From Spirochaetia bacterium (GTDB lineage: Bacteria > Spirochaetota > UBA4802 > UBA5550): DNA of 6,902 nucleotides. Below the pieces are notes generated by a model. It had not been told where the DNA came from and did no database searches. It saw nothing but the letters and a program-made list of their open reading frames with translations. The translations under genes were made by a program, and so were the position numbers. Shown here piece after piece: positions 1 to 6,000 of this stretch. The stretch lies in the NCBI GenBank assembly GCA_031289575.1, contig JAITPE010000263.1, positions 1 through 6,902 of the forward strand, given 5' to 3'. Each line of letters begins with the position of its first letter. Within the stretch, counting starts at the first letter, position 1.

Positions 1-201
1 GAAGAACCGCTTGAGGGTAAACAGGGGCGTGACGAAGCGGTTTAAAGTGTTGGTTAAATTTTTAGGTAAAAATAAAAATTGGGTTAAAAAAGCGCTTGCG
101 GAAAAACGGTTATTATGATATAGGCGCGGTTTTAGCTGTGCTGTGCTGTGCTGTGCTGTGCTGTGCGCCGCAGAGCGGATTATGTTTATAGTATATTTCA
201 T
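1..201 (-). CDS. Possible 5' end of a leftward gene containing a pentanucleotide repeat (partial)
   Basis: The minus-strand frame starting at the ATG at 201-199 stays open for 67 codons to the window edge, so the gene, if real, continues outside. The product begins MKYTINIIRSAA and then carries a five-residue repeat (HSTAQ, twice) encoded by the tandem DNA repeat at 135-166. It then becomes rich in Leu, Phe, Asn and Thr. No family is recognised. In favour: a near-consensus leftward promoter at 208-236 would start transcription close to position 201, and there is no other ATG, GTG or TTG on this strand between 1 and 198. Against: there is no ribosome binding site, so translation would be leaderless, and the plus strand here is purine-rich, which is more typical of a plus-strand coding sequence. 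The alternative is an untranslated leader for a gene lying further left. Existence as a gene is uncertain. Confidence 0.3.
   Translation of the reverse strand, partial: MKYTINIIRSAAHSTAQHSTAQLKPRLYHNNRFSASAFLTQFLFLPKNLTNTLNRFVTPLFTLKRFF
5..42. repeat. 8-bp perfect inverted repeat
   Basis: AACCGCTT at 5-12 and AAGCGGTT at 35-42 are exact reverse complements separated by 22 nt. There is no T-run after either arm, so this is not a standard intrinsic terminator. It could be an RNA stem-loop or a protein site, or chance in a low-complexity stretch. Confidence 0.35.
135..166. repeat. Pentanucleotide tandem repeat, (GCTGT)6 plus GC
   Basis: Six perfect uninterrupted copies of GCTGT (CACAG-type units on the minus strand) run from 135 to 164, followed by a partial GC. 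The unit length is not a multiple of three, so slipped-strand mispairing inside a coding sequence would shift the frame. The repeat lies about 35-66 nt downstream of the start predicted from the leftward promoter at 208-236. Perfect tandem arrays of 4-5 nt units near gene starts are the usual form of simple-sequence contingency loci, such as the pentanucleotide arrays in neisserial opa genes. Whether this one varies in length cannot be seen from one sequence. Confidence 0.95.
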
Positions 202-207
202 GTTGTA

Positions 208-236
208 AGTATACAAAAAAAGCGCGGAAAGGTCAA
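208..236 (-). promoter_or_regulatory. Predicted leftward sigma-70 promoter
   Basis: Read on the minus strand: -35 TTGACC at 236-231 (5 of 6 consensus), a 17-nt spacer, and -10 TATACT at 213-208 (5 of 6). The spacer contains a run of seven T. Transcription would begin near 201 and run left through the pentanucleotide repeat. The match is among the best in the window, but no expression evidence is available. Confidence 0.55.
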
Positions 237-385
237 GCAAAAAAAGTAGTTTTTTGTATTTTTGGTAAAGACAAAATCGTTTTCACCCTCAAAAAAATCT
301 TGGAAATCCTTTAATCCCGTAAATCCTGATTCAGACGAATTACTTGCGGCCCGCGCCGCCAGGCAAAAATATATTAAAAAAGTTC

Positions 386-414
386 TTTACATACCCATCA
401 AGTTCTTATACAAT
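386..414 (+). promoter_or_regulatory. Predicted promoter of the moxR-VWA-phospholipase-like operon
   Basis: -35 TTTACA at 386-391 (5 of 6), a 17-nt spacer, and -10 TACAAT at 409-414 (5 of 6). Transcription would begin near 421, giving a leader of roughly 80-95 nt before the MoxR start. Its position argues against far-upstream starts for the ATPase, such as the TTG at 344. Confidence 0.55.
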
Positions 415-455
415 AGTCTTTTTATCTATGCCGCGCTCTTTTCCAAAACAGGGTA

Positions 456-470
456 TTCCGCGAAACGGAA
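456..470 (+). repeat. Small hairpin in the predicted operon leader
   Basis: TTCCG at 456-460 and CGGAA at 466-470 can pair around a CGAAA loop. The hairpin lies in the leader between the predicted transcription start (about 421) and the MoxR start codon. The stem is only 5 bp, so it may be incidental. Confidence 0.3.
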
Positions 471-514
471 CATTTTGCTTGCATGGCACGGCATTTAATA
501 TGGCAGGTAACAAT

Positions 515-1369
515 ATGGATTACTTTCAAGGAACAGTGGATTATGTTATATCTCCGGATCTTCGCGACAATGTAAACGTATCAATCGCGCTTCAGCGCCC
601 GCTCATTGTCAAGGGAGAGCCCGGAACAGGCAAGACCCTCCTTGCGCACGCAATAGCAAAAGGATTGAACAAGCCGTTCTATATCTGGAACATCAAATCT
701 ACGACAAAAGCAAAAGAGGGGCTCTATGTCTATGACACCGTACAGCGGCTCAACGACGCGCGTTTCGGTGAGGGCGATGTCTCCGATATCAAACAATATA
801 TCAAACTCGGCAAATTGGGCGAAGCCTTCGACGCCGATGAACAGGTGGTTCTGCTGATAGACGAAATCGACAAGGCCGATATTGAATTCCCAAACGACTT
901 GCTCAATGAGCTCGACGAAATGTCATTCTATATTCCCGAAACAAAGCAAACAATTAAGGCCAAAACCAGGCCCATTGTGATCATCACATCCAACAGCGAA
1001 AAGGAACTGCCCGATCCATTCCTCAGGCGCTGCATATTTCATTACATAGAATTTCCGGATGAAGAACTCATGAGGAGCATCGTCAAGGTTCACTATCCCG
1101 ATATAGAAGCCAAGCTGCTGCATGAGGCGCTGCGCAAATTTTACTGGATACGACAGTTTGACACGCTGAGAAAAAAGCCGTCTACCAGCGAGCTGATAGA
1201 CTGGCTGCAGGCGCTCATTGTCGGAGGCATATCACAGAAAAAGCTCGAAAAGGAACTGCCTTTTGTCGGCGCGCTTCTCAAGAAAAAAGAGGATATCGAT
1301 ACTCTTGATAAAACGGGCAAGGGACACTACGCCTATAACAACAGTCAAAGAACCAGAGATGTTTATTAA
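515..1369 (+). CDS. MoxR-family AAA+ ATPase
   Basis: A 284-residue cytoplasmic ATPase of the MoxR branch of AAA+ proteins, which use ATP hydrolysis to remodel or activate partner proteins, often together with VWA-domain proteins. Visible motifs (from Met at 515): Walker A GEPGTGKT at 34-41; Walker B VVLLIDEID with Asp116-Glu117; sensor 1 TSN with Asn160; paired arginines 171-172 in the LPDPFLRRC segment, the expected arginine-finger position; and a KKPSTSELIDW segment at about 220-230 as sensor 2. Length fits the short, single-domain MoxR proteins. Start choice: ATG at 515 has GGCAGG at 502-507 at good spacing. The in-frame ATG at 500 would add five residues but has no clear ribosome binding site. 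Longer forms begin at a TTG and add an unconserved tail. It is first in a three-gene operon and overlaps the VWA gene, its likely partner. The substrate is unknown. Confidence 0.92.
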   Translation: MDYFQGTVDYVISPDLRDNVNVSIALQRPLIVKGEPGTGKTLLAHAIAKGLNKPFYIWNIKSTTKAKEGLYVYDTVQRLNDARFGEGDVSDIKQYIKLGKLGEAFDADEQVVLLIDEIDKADIEFPNDLLNELDEMSFYIPETKQTIKAKTRPIVIITSNSEKELPDPFLRRCIFHYIEFPDEELMRSIVKVHYPDIEAKLLHEALRKFYWIRQFDTLRKKPSTSELIDWLQALIVGGISQKKLEKELPFVGALLKKKEDIDTLDKTGKGHYAYNNSQRTRDVY

Positions 1370-2561
1370 TTTTTTCTTTAATCTTAAATCCAGAGGGATT
1401 CCTATCTCCATGCACGAGTGGATCACCCTACACAAGGCGCTGATGTTGAATCTCAACGACTGCAGCCTTACGAGCTTCTATCATGTTGCAAGGTCAATCC
1501 TTGTAAAAAACGAAATATTCTTTGACCGCTACGACCTTGCCTTCCTTGATACTTTTGAAGGCATTGAAACATCGGACGATATTCTTGAACAAATTATAGC
1601 TTCGCTCAAAAAAGTTAAGGAGCTCAATCTATCCGAAGAAGAAAAAATGCAGTTAGATCAGCTCGACCTTGATGAGGTGCTCAAAAACTTTGAGGAGCGG
1701 CTCAATGAGCAATGGAAGGAAGGTTTTTCCGAACACATCGGCGGGAACCGATTTATAGGCACAGGCGGACGCTCTCCCTATGGCGCGTGGGGATACAACC
1801 CCGCGGGCGTCCGCATAGGACAGGGAGTTTCAAGGCACAAGCGCGCCATACAAGTTGCGGAGAAAAGAACATTCCGCAATTATTCCAACAACGTGACGCT
1901 TGACACAAGGCAAATGCGCGTAGCCATGTCGCACCTCCGCTCTTTGCTGCCGGTACGTGGAACCGACAATCTGGATATAGAAGCGACCATTGAAAAGACA
2001 TGCGAAAACGCCGGCGAAATAGAGTTTGTATGGCACGACAAGGAGAAAAAATCAGCGAAGGTTGTTTTGTTTATGGATGTGGGAGGTTCCATGACACCGT
2101 ACGCGCAGCTTGTGGAACGCCTTTTTTCGGCGGCCTCGTGCCAGTTGACAAGATTCAAACATTTTTATTTTCACAACTGTATATATCAGGATATATGGCT
2201 CAATATGGAAAGAAACGAATCCACATCCACCATGGATTATTTGAGAAATGAGGATTACGATTATAAGGCGATAATAGTCGGCGACGCGGAAATGGCTCCC
2301 TCGGAGCTTACATGGGTCAACGGAGCCGTTGATTACTGGTACCACAATGACATTCCCGGCATGGTATGGATGCAGCGGATAAGAGACAAGTTCAAGGACG
2401 TTATCTGGCTCAATCCTCTGCCGTCAAGGGTCTGGAATCAGACAACAAGCATTCGAATGGTACGCCAGGTCTTCCCCATGTTCGAGCTTACATTAGAGGG
2501 CCTTGACGAAAGCGTCAAATTTCTCATGACCGGAAAATGCGCCCTATACGCCAAAAACTGA
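1359..2561 (+). CDS. CoxE-like VWA-domain protein, MoxR partner
   Basis: A 400-residue protein of the CoxE-like VWA group (COG3552 type), with no signal peptide or membrane segment, so cytoplasmic. The N-terminal half (about 1-130) is helical and acidic. A Gly-rich GTGGRSPYG segment (134-142) follows, then an RGTDNLDIEATIEKT block just ahead of the VWA fold. The VWA domain covers about 232-390: a metal-site loop DVGGSM with Asp240 and Ser244, HFYFHN at 268-273, VGDAEMAP at 307-314 and WLNP at 350-353. In the canonical DxSxS metal-binding loop the first Ser is here Gly; as I recall, DVGGSM is usual in this subgroup. Its ATG at 1359 overlaps the last 11 nt of the ATPase gene in another frame, implying coupled translation. 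Longer in-frame starts lie deep inside the ATPase gene and are unlikely. Relatives act with MoxR ATPases in maturing metalloenzymes such as CO dehydrogenase; the client here is unknown. Confidence 0.9.
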   Translation: MFINFFFNLKSRGIPISMHEWITLHKALMLNLNDCSLTSFYHVARSILVKNEIFFDRYDLAFLDTFEGIETSDDILEQIIASLKKVKELNLSEEEKMQLDQLDLDEVLKNFEERLNEQWKEGFSEHIGGNRFIGTGGRSPYGAWGYNPAGVRIGQGVSRHKRAIQVAEKRTFRNYSNNVTLDTRQMRVAMSHLRSLLPVRGTDNLDIEATIEKTCENAGEIEFVWHDKEKKSAKVVLFMDVGGSMTPYAQLVERLFSAASCQLTRFKHFYFHNCIYQDIWLNMERNESTSTMDYLRNEDYDYKAIIVGDAEMAPSELTWVNGAVDYWYHNDIPGMVWMQRIRDKFKDVIWLNPLPSRVWNQTTSIRMVRQVFPMFELTLEGLDESVKFLMTGKCALYAKN

Positions 2562-2567
2562 CACAGT

Positions 2568-3647
2568 ATGCCTGGAATAATTACACATAAAAAAATATTC
2601 AATGACTCGCTTAAACTCCTTCTGGGAAAAAAGAACCGCTCGCATTTGACTCGCTCTATTGTAGCGCTCTTTGCGCTCCCCGAGCATATGCGCGCCTCTC
2701 TCTTTGGGCTGCTCGGCCCCAACATTTTTGACTACATCCCAACGCCTATAGGCAAAAAACAATACGGGCATCCGGCGTCCTTTGAGCTTCACGACAAGGG
2801 AGCGCCTGTCTTCATTCAGTCAATGATGAACCGCATCAACGAATACGAAGACAAAAACAATGAATGGTCGGCATTGCAGCGCGCATACCTCTACGGACTG
2901 TTATGCCACATGGCGGCCGATGAGACGCTCCACCCGTACATATTCTACTGCTCCGGATTTCCCGATTCCGCAAGAGAAATAAACCATTACCGTGAACAGA
3001 ACCTGCTGTTTCAATACAACATGGACAACTACTTTATGTACATGGCGGACGACAAGGATGAATTAAATTTCAGCATTGAGGATATGATTCCGCTCGTCAA
3101 AAACAGAAGGGCTGCCGGCGCGCCCATAAAGGATCTCATACTTTACTCCCTGAGCGAAAACTTTCCGGAGCTGTACAAAAAAGTTGTCTGGTTCGGTAAA
3201 AAGAAAGACCGCCAAAACCATGCCGAAACATTCGGCTGGCTCGACATAATTCCGCCCATAATCGTAAAAGTCCAAAACCTCAAGCGGAACTATAACGAAC
3301 ATGTCCGTAAAATCACGCGGGAGATCCGCTACAGAAACTTTCTTTACAGCGATTTTCTTGTGCAATATCAACGGCCGAGAAAAACCGATCCGCATTATAT
3401 AAATCTTCACCGGGAAAGCTGGATAAACCCTGCGGGCTCATCCGCCATAAGGTACGAATCGGTTCTGCAGCTGTGCAGGACAGCCTGCGAAAAAACCGTT
3501 AACCTATGGGAAGAGGCGGAGAACTCGCTCTACGCCAAACCAAACGAGATTGCCTACATAAAAGGCTTAAACGCCTATACAGGCAGCGCGGAAGAGGGCT
3601 ACGAAAGCATGAAGCGAAAAAACCCGGTAAAGCTCAAACCGTATTAG
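2568..3647 (+). CDS. Zinc-dependent phospholipase C family protein (cytosolic type)
   Basis: A 359-residue protein whose first 160 residues match the zinc-dependent phospholipase C fold (PF00882 type). In order: ITHKKIF with His7; LLGPNIFDY at 49-56, where family members usually have GPDI; GHPASFELHDKG with His68 and His75; YGLLCHMAADETLHPYI with His114, Asp118 and His122; and EINHYREQ with His140. Two expected acidic ligands appear as Asn52 and Gln144. The C-terminal half, about 200 residues, is basic and unrecognised, with an HRESWINPAG segment at 281-290 and a Tyr- and Glu-containing helical end. No signal peptide is present, unlike secreted toxins of this superfamily, so the protein is probably cytosolic. 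The ATG lies 6 nt after the VWA stop with no good ribosome binding site, so translation probably depends on the preceding gene. Lipase activity is unproven; a metal-binding or non-hydrolytic role is possible. Confidence 0.75.
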   Translation: MPGIITHKKIFNDSLKLLLGKKNRSHLTRSIVALFALPEHMRASLFGLLGPNIFDYIPTPIGKKQYGHPASFELHDKGAPVFIQSMMNRINEYEDKNNEWSALQRAYLYGLLCHMAADETLHPYIFYCSGFPDSAREINHYREQNLLFQYNMDNYFMYMADDKDELNFSIEDMIPLVKNRRAAGAPIKDLILYSLSENFPELYKKVVWFGKKKDRQNHAETFGWLDIIPPIIVKVQNLKRNYNEHVRKITREIRYRNFLYSDFLVQYQRPRKTDPHYINLHRESWINPAGSSAIRYESVLQLCRTACEKTVNLWEEAENSLYAKPNEIAYIKGLNAYTGSAEEGYESMKRKNPVKLKPY

Positions 3648-4759
3648 AAGCCGGTTCTCCCTCCCTTGAGTTTTCCTTCTATAAGGAAAAAATAGTCTCT
3701 GGCAAATTGTTTTATTTGATTTTCGGGAAGTGTTTTTACAAGTCCCGGCTTGGATGTTATTTCTTTCTTGCCCAATTTTTCGGCAACAAACCTGACAAAG
3801 TTAGATGCCGCTATGCGGTGAGGGTTTATTGAGTTATATGTCAGGTAGCTGTACATGACCGAAAGTCCAAGATACGGCCTTGAATAGATTGTGCTCACTA
3901 ACGATAGTTCTTCCCCGTTTACCTGGTCATAGTAGTTGTAGCGGTTGTTTATCATCTTGTGAGTGAGTTCATGTATTACAAATGTTTCCCATATTTCCTC
4001 ACGTATTTTGCTCTTGTTGGTAAATGCTTTTTTAAGACAAAACTTTATGTCTTCGGTTACCCGTGAACCGACAAAGAAAAGCGTGTTTACGTTCTTGCCC
4101 GATATAATCTGAGCGGCAATAATGGAATCATTTATAACCTCGTCCATGTTGATGTATATCATATCATAATAAAATGTTGAACTGGTTGTTGAAAATTCAT
4201 CGTAATAAATGTACGGCCTTATGTTAAAAATCTTGTACGGTATGTCTATAAACGGATGTTTGATTGAGATTTCGGTCTTTTTGCCGTAAATGCAATAATC
4301 AAGAATAATTCTTTTGCCGTCGCGGTTCGCGTCTCTTGAAAATTTTAGAACAATGCTGTGGTTCGATAAAACATTCTCAAAGTAAAGAAGCTGGGCCTCG
4401 GAATAATGGTCCGGGTCTAAGTATATTTTAAGCATGGTAGACGCGATATTTTCAATAGCGGAATCGGACAGCGATTTTAAATACGCCTTATACTCGTTCA
4501 AATGGAAGCCGTCATTGCCCATTATTTTAGCGGGTATGCTGTCTTTCTGGATCAGGTTGACAAAGTGGGGATTTTCGTTGAAAAGCAAAACAATGTAGGC
4601 GTAGAGCTTGCCGTCGACGTTCTTTATGTTTATGGTTTCCGACTCATAGTAACCCTGACCAAAAATCGGCTCGCCATCCGAAATTTCAGAGAAACTTTCT
4701 CCTGCCTCGAAAAACAGGAGAATAGTCAGCAAAGCGGTAGAGAAATAAAAGCTCTTCAT
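3644..4759 (-). CDS. Exported putative zinc metallopeptidase with HELTH motif
   Basis: A 371-residue protein with an N-terminal signal peptide: Lys2, then a hydrophobic stretch from about 4 to 18, with cleavage likely around residues 20-25. The mature part shows no further membrane segment, so it is periplasmic or secreted. Near the C-terminus it has HELTH at 263-267, an HExxH zinc site with catalytic Glu264. A Glu pair in NGEELSL (283-284) is a plausible third ligand, giving a gluzincin-like arrangement. The first 250 residues are rich in Tyr, Ile, Asn and Asp and match no family I recognise. Start: ATG at 4759 has GTGGGG a few bases upstream; the in-frame GTG at 4771 would add four residues that spoil the signal peptide. 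It lies 74 nt downstream of another exported-protein gene on the same strand. Its stop codon overlaps the stop of the convergent phospholipase-like gene. Peptidase activity is inferred from the motif only. Confidence 0.75.
   Translation of the reverse strand: MKSFYFSTALLTILLFFEAGESFSEISDGEPIFGQGYYESETINIKNVDGKLYAYIVLLFNENPHFVNLIQKDSIPAKIMGNDGFHLNEYKAYLKSLSDSAIENIASTMLKIYLDPDHYSEAQLLYFENVLSNHSIVLKFSRDANRDGKRIILDYCIYGKKTEISIKHPFIDIPYKIFNIRPYIYYDEFSTTSSTFYYDMIYINMDEVINDSIIAAQIISGKNVNTLFFVGSRVTEDIKFCLKKAFTNKSKIREEIWETFVIHELTHKMINNRYNYYDQVNGEELSLVSTIYSRPYLGLSVMYSYLTYNSINPHRIAASNFVRFVAEKLGKKEITSKPGLVKTLPENQIKQFARDYFFLIEGKLKGGRTGF
3671..3690. repeat. 8-bp inverted repeat just past the convergent stops
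   Basis: TTTTCCTT (3671-3678) and AAGGAAAA (3683-3690) pair perfectly around a CTAT loop, 24 nt beyond the plus-strand stop codon and inside the end of the HELTH peptidase gene. The stem is mostly A-T and is not followed by a T-run on the plus strand, so it is a weak terminator candidate at best. Confidence 0.35.
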
Positions 4760-4833
4760 GTTTAACCCCACTTAAACATAAGAGCGTAAAAAAAACAAGC
4801 AAAAAAGATAAATTTTTCTTTACAGCCGTATAT

Positions 4834-5457
4834 TTATTTTCGTTTTTTGTCTAACTTATAGTAAGACGCGAAAAGCGGCTGCCCTTCTGTGTTAAACACT
4901 AAAATCGCGAGTTCGTTAAAAAAGGCGTATTTTTTACGGTATTTACACAGGTGGTATGTCCTAAGTACAAAGGTATTATCATCAAGCTTTATAACGTTAC
5001 CTTTCTTTGCGTCATGGGGAATTTTTTTATACTCGTACATATCCCTGCCGAGGTCATCCTTCTGCGCATTGCCGTCTTTGTCTTTCAACTGATATTTGAA
5101 GTTCTCGACATCGTTGGGAGAAGCCACAAGGAACCTTATAATATCCCACTTATCAACCGGCAATTCAAAGCTCGAATCCGATTTAGGCGGAACCTCAATT
5201 GTGGCTATAGTAAATACATTGAGCTCCATAGGGTCATCTGTAAGATTTTCGAATATCATTTCAACCTCAAGAATCTCCCCAATGCCGACCGGATCAATCC
5301 TCTTATTAAAATAAATAGGAGATATTTTAAACCGGTCGCTGTACTGCGTCTCTACAGGTACTGTGAGAATGTCAGTAGAATTGTTCATGACCACGCCCGC
5401 CTGAGCAAAGAGCAGTACCGGTATAAAGACAATAATTGCGGAAAAAAATCTTTTCAT
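4834..5457 (-). CDS. Exported hypothetical protein
   Basis: A 207-residue protein of unknown function. It begins with a clear signal peptide: MKRFF, a hydrophobic core IIVFIPVLLF, and an AQA signal-peptidase I site at 18-20, so the mature protein (about 187 residues) is probably periplasmic or secreted. No lipobox cysteine is visible. The mature part alternates short hydrophobic and polar strands, for example ILEVEMIFENL and MELNVFTIATIEV, followed by a charged KDKDGNAQKDDLGRD stretch. This suggests a beta-sandwich, Ig-like domain; that is inference only. It ends in a very basic KLDKKRK tail. Two ATGs lie side by side at 5460 and 5457; GAGGG at 5464-5468 has the better spacing (6 nt) to the second. 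It lies 72 nt after the lrp stop and 74 nt before the HELTH peptidase gene, so the two exported proteins may be co-transcribed and function together. Confidence 0.75.
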   Translation of the reverse strand: MKRFFSAIIVFIPVLLFAQAGVVMNNSTDILTVPVETQYSDRFKISPIYFNKRIDPVGIGEILEVEMIFENLTDDPMELNVFTIATIEVPPKSDSSFELPVDKWDIIRFLVASPNDVENFKYQLKDKDGNAQKDDLGRDMYEYKKIPHDAKKGNVIKLDDNTFVLRTYHLCKYRKKYAFFNELAILVFNTEGQPLFASYYKLDKKRK

Positions 5458-5486
5458 CATATTCCCTCGCGGATTGTTCTTGTAAT

Positions 5487-5515
5487 ATTTTCGGCAGCAA
5501 ACCGTACAATGTAAA
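5487..5515 (-). promoter_or_regulatory. Weak candidate promoter for the exported-protein genes
   Basis: On the minus strand: TTTACA at 5515-5510 (5 of 6), a 17-nt spacer, and GAAAAT at 5492-5487 (4 of 6). The start would be near 5480, leaving about 23 nt of leader that includes the GAGGG ribosome binding site. The -10 match is poor, and read-through from the panB-lrp transcript is an alternative, since no terminator is visible after lrp. Confidence 0.28.
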
Positions 5516-5529
5516 GCAATTTTTGGAAT

Positions 5530-6000
5530 TTAACTAAACGGGGTTCCGAAATCGTACCTGCGTTTTATATATTTCATTATGACAGATGTTTCAATTTGTT
5601 CTATGCCGTCTATGCGGCTCAATTTGTTGTACACCAGATCATGCAGCTCCGCGAGGTTTTTTGCTACAAATTCGGCGTTAATATTGGAGGTTCCGGTTGT
5701 AACAACAATGTACCACAGTTCCTTGAAATCATTAAGGGCGCTGATGACATTATCCATTTTCTTCATATCAACACGAATATTCAAATCTCCGGTTACCTCG
5801 AATCCCAGTTTCAGCGGATTGGATACCGCGACTATTTGGATAATATCATCATCCGTAAGACGCTTAAGCCTTGCCCTTATTGTAGCCTCGGAAACATCAA
5901 GCGCTTTAGCGAGATCGGTATTGCTTGTTCTGCCGTCAAACTGAAGCCGGGAAATAATTTTGGCGTCCAATTCATCTATCGGTTTTCCCTTCTCGGCCAT
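5530..6000 (-). CDS. Lrp/AsnC-family transcriptional regulator
   Basis: A 156-residue DNA-binding regulator of the usual Lrp/AsnC length and layout. Residues 8-53 form the winged helix-turn-helix (IDELDAKIISRLQFDGR, then LAKALDVSEATIRARLKRL as the recognition region). A linker follows, and residues from about 69 to 147 form the ligand-sensing alpha-beta RAM domain, with TTGTSNINAEFVA as the expected effector-binding turn. Members form dimers to octamers and respond to amino acids or related metabolites. Start: ATG at 6000 shares its A with the TGA stop of panB (TGATG), a classic coupling arrangement; the in-frame GTG at 6003 would add one residue. The link to panB suggests it senses a metabolite near the valine/ketoisovalerate-pantothenate branch and may control its own operon. 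That is inference; the ligand cannot be read from the sequence. Confidence 0.93.
   Translation of the reverse strand: MAEKGKPIDELDAKIISRLQFDGRTSNTDLAKALDVSEATIRARLKRLTDDDIIQIVAVSNPLKLGFEVTGDLNIRVDMKKMDNVISALNDFKELWYIVVTTGTSNINAEFVAKNLAELHDLVYNKLSRIDGIEQIETSVIMKYIKRRYDFGTPFS

Larger units (their letters stand above)
202..499. other. Intergenic/regulatory region with no confident gene
   Basis: About 300 nt between the leftward reading frame and the MoxR gene. It contains the leftward promoter (208-236), the rightward promoter (386-414) and a small hairpin (456-470). A plus-strand frame is open from 250 to the TAA at 496-498, but its only candidate start is TTG at 262 with no ribosome binding site, and the rightward promoter lies inside it, so it is not called as a gene. 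Nothing else recognisable was seen. Confidence 0.6.

Noticed and set aside
2..118. Plus-strand frame open from the window edge to TGA at 116-118, encoding a basic Lys-rich tail
   Set aside because: It could be the end of a plus-strand gene entering from the left, and the strand is purine-rich, but only 38 codons are visible, no family is recognisable, and a good leftward promoter would run antisense to it. It could not be supported over the minus-strand alternative.
168..178. Small CCGC-AGA-GCGG hairpin beside the tandem repeat
   Set aside because: A 4-bp stem with a 3-nt loop and no adjacent T-run is too short to call as a functional element.
344..514. Longer N-terminus of the MoxR ATPase from TTG 344
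   Set aside because: The extra residues do not resemble MoxR proteins, there is no ribosome binding site, and the predicted operon promoter lies inside this stretch.
1218..1358. Longer N-terminus of the VWA protein beginning inside the ATPase gene
   Set aside because: It would overlap the conserved ATPase gene by about 150 nt and encode a very basic, unconserved leader. The ATG at 1359 gives a normal short operon overlap.
4775..4802. Candidate promoter TTGCTT-16-TATGTT ahead of the HELTH peptidase gene
   Set aside because: Both boxes match poorly, and the implied start near 4768 would cut into the GTGGGG ribosome binding site.
4951..5514. Long plus-strand open frame opposite the exported hypothetical protein
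   Set aside because: It is antisense to a gene with a clear signal peptide and ribosome binding site. Its own translation shows no domain or export signal.
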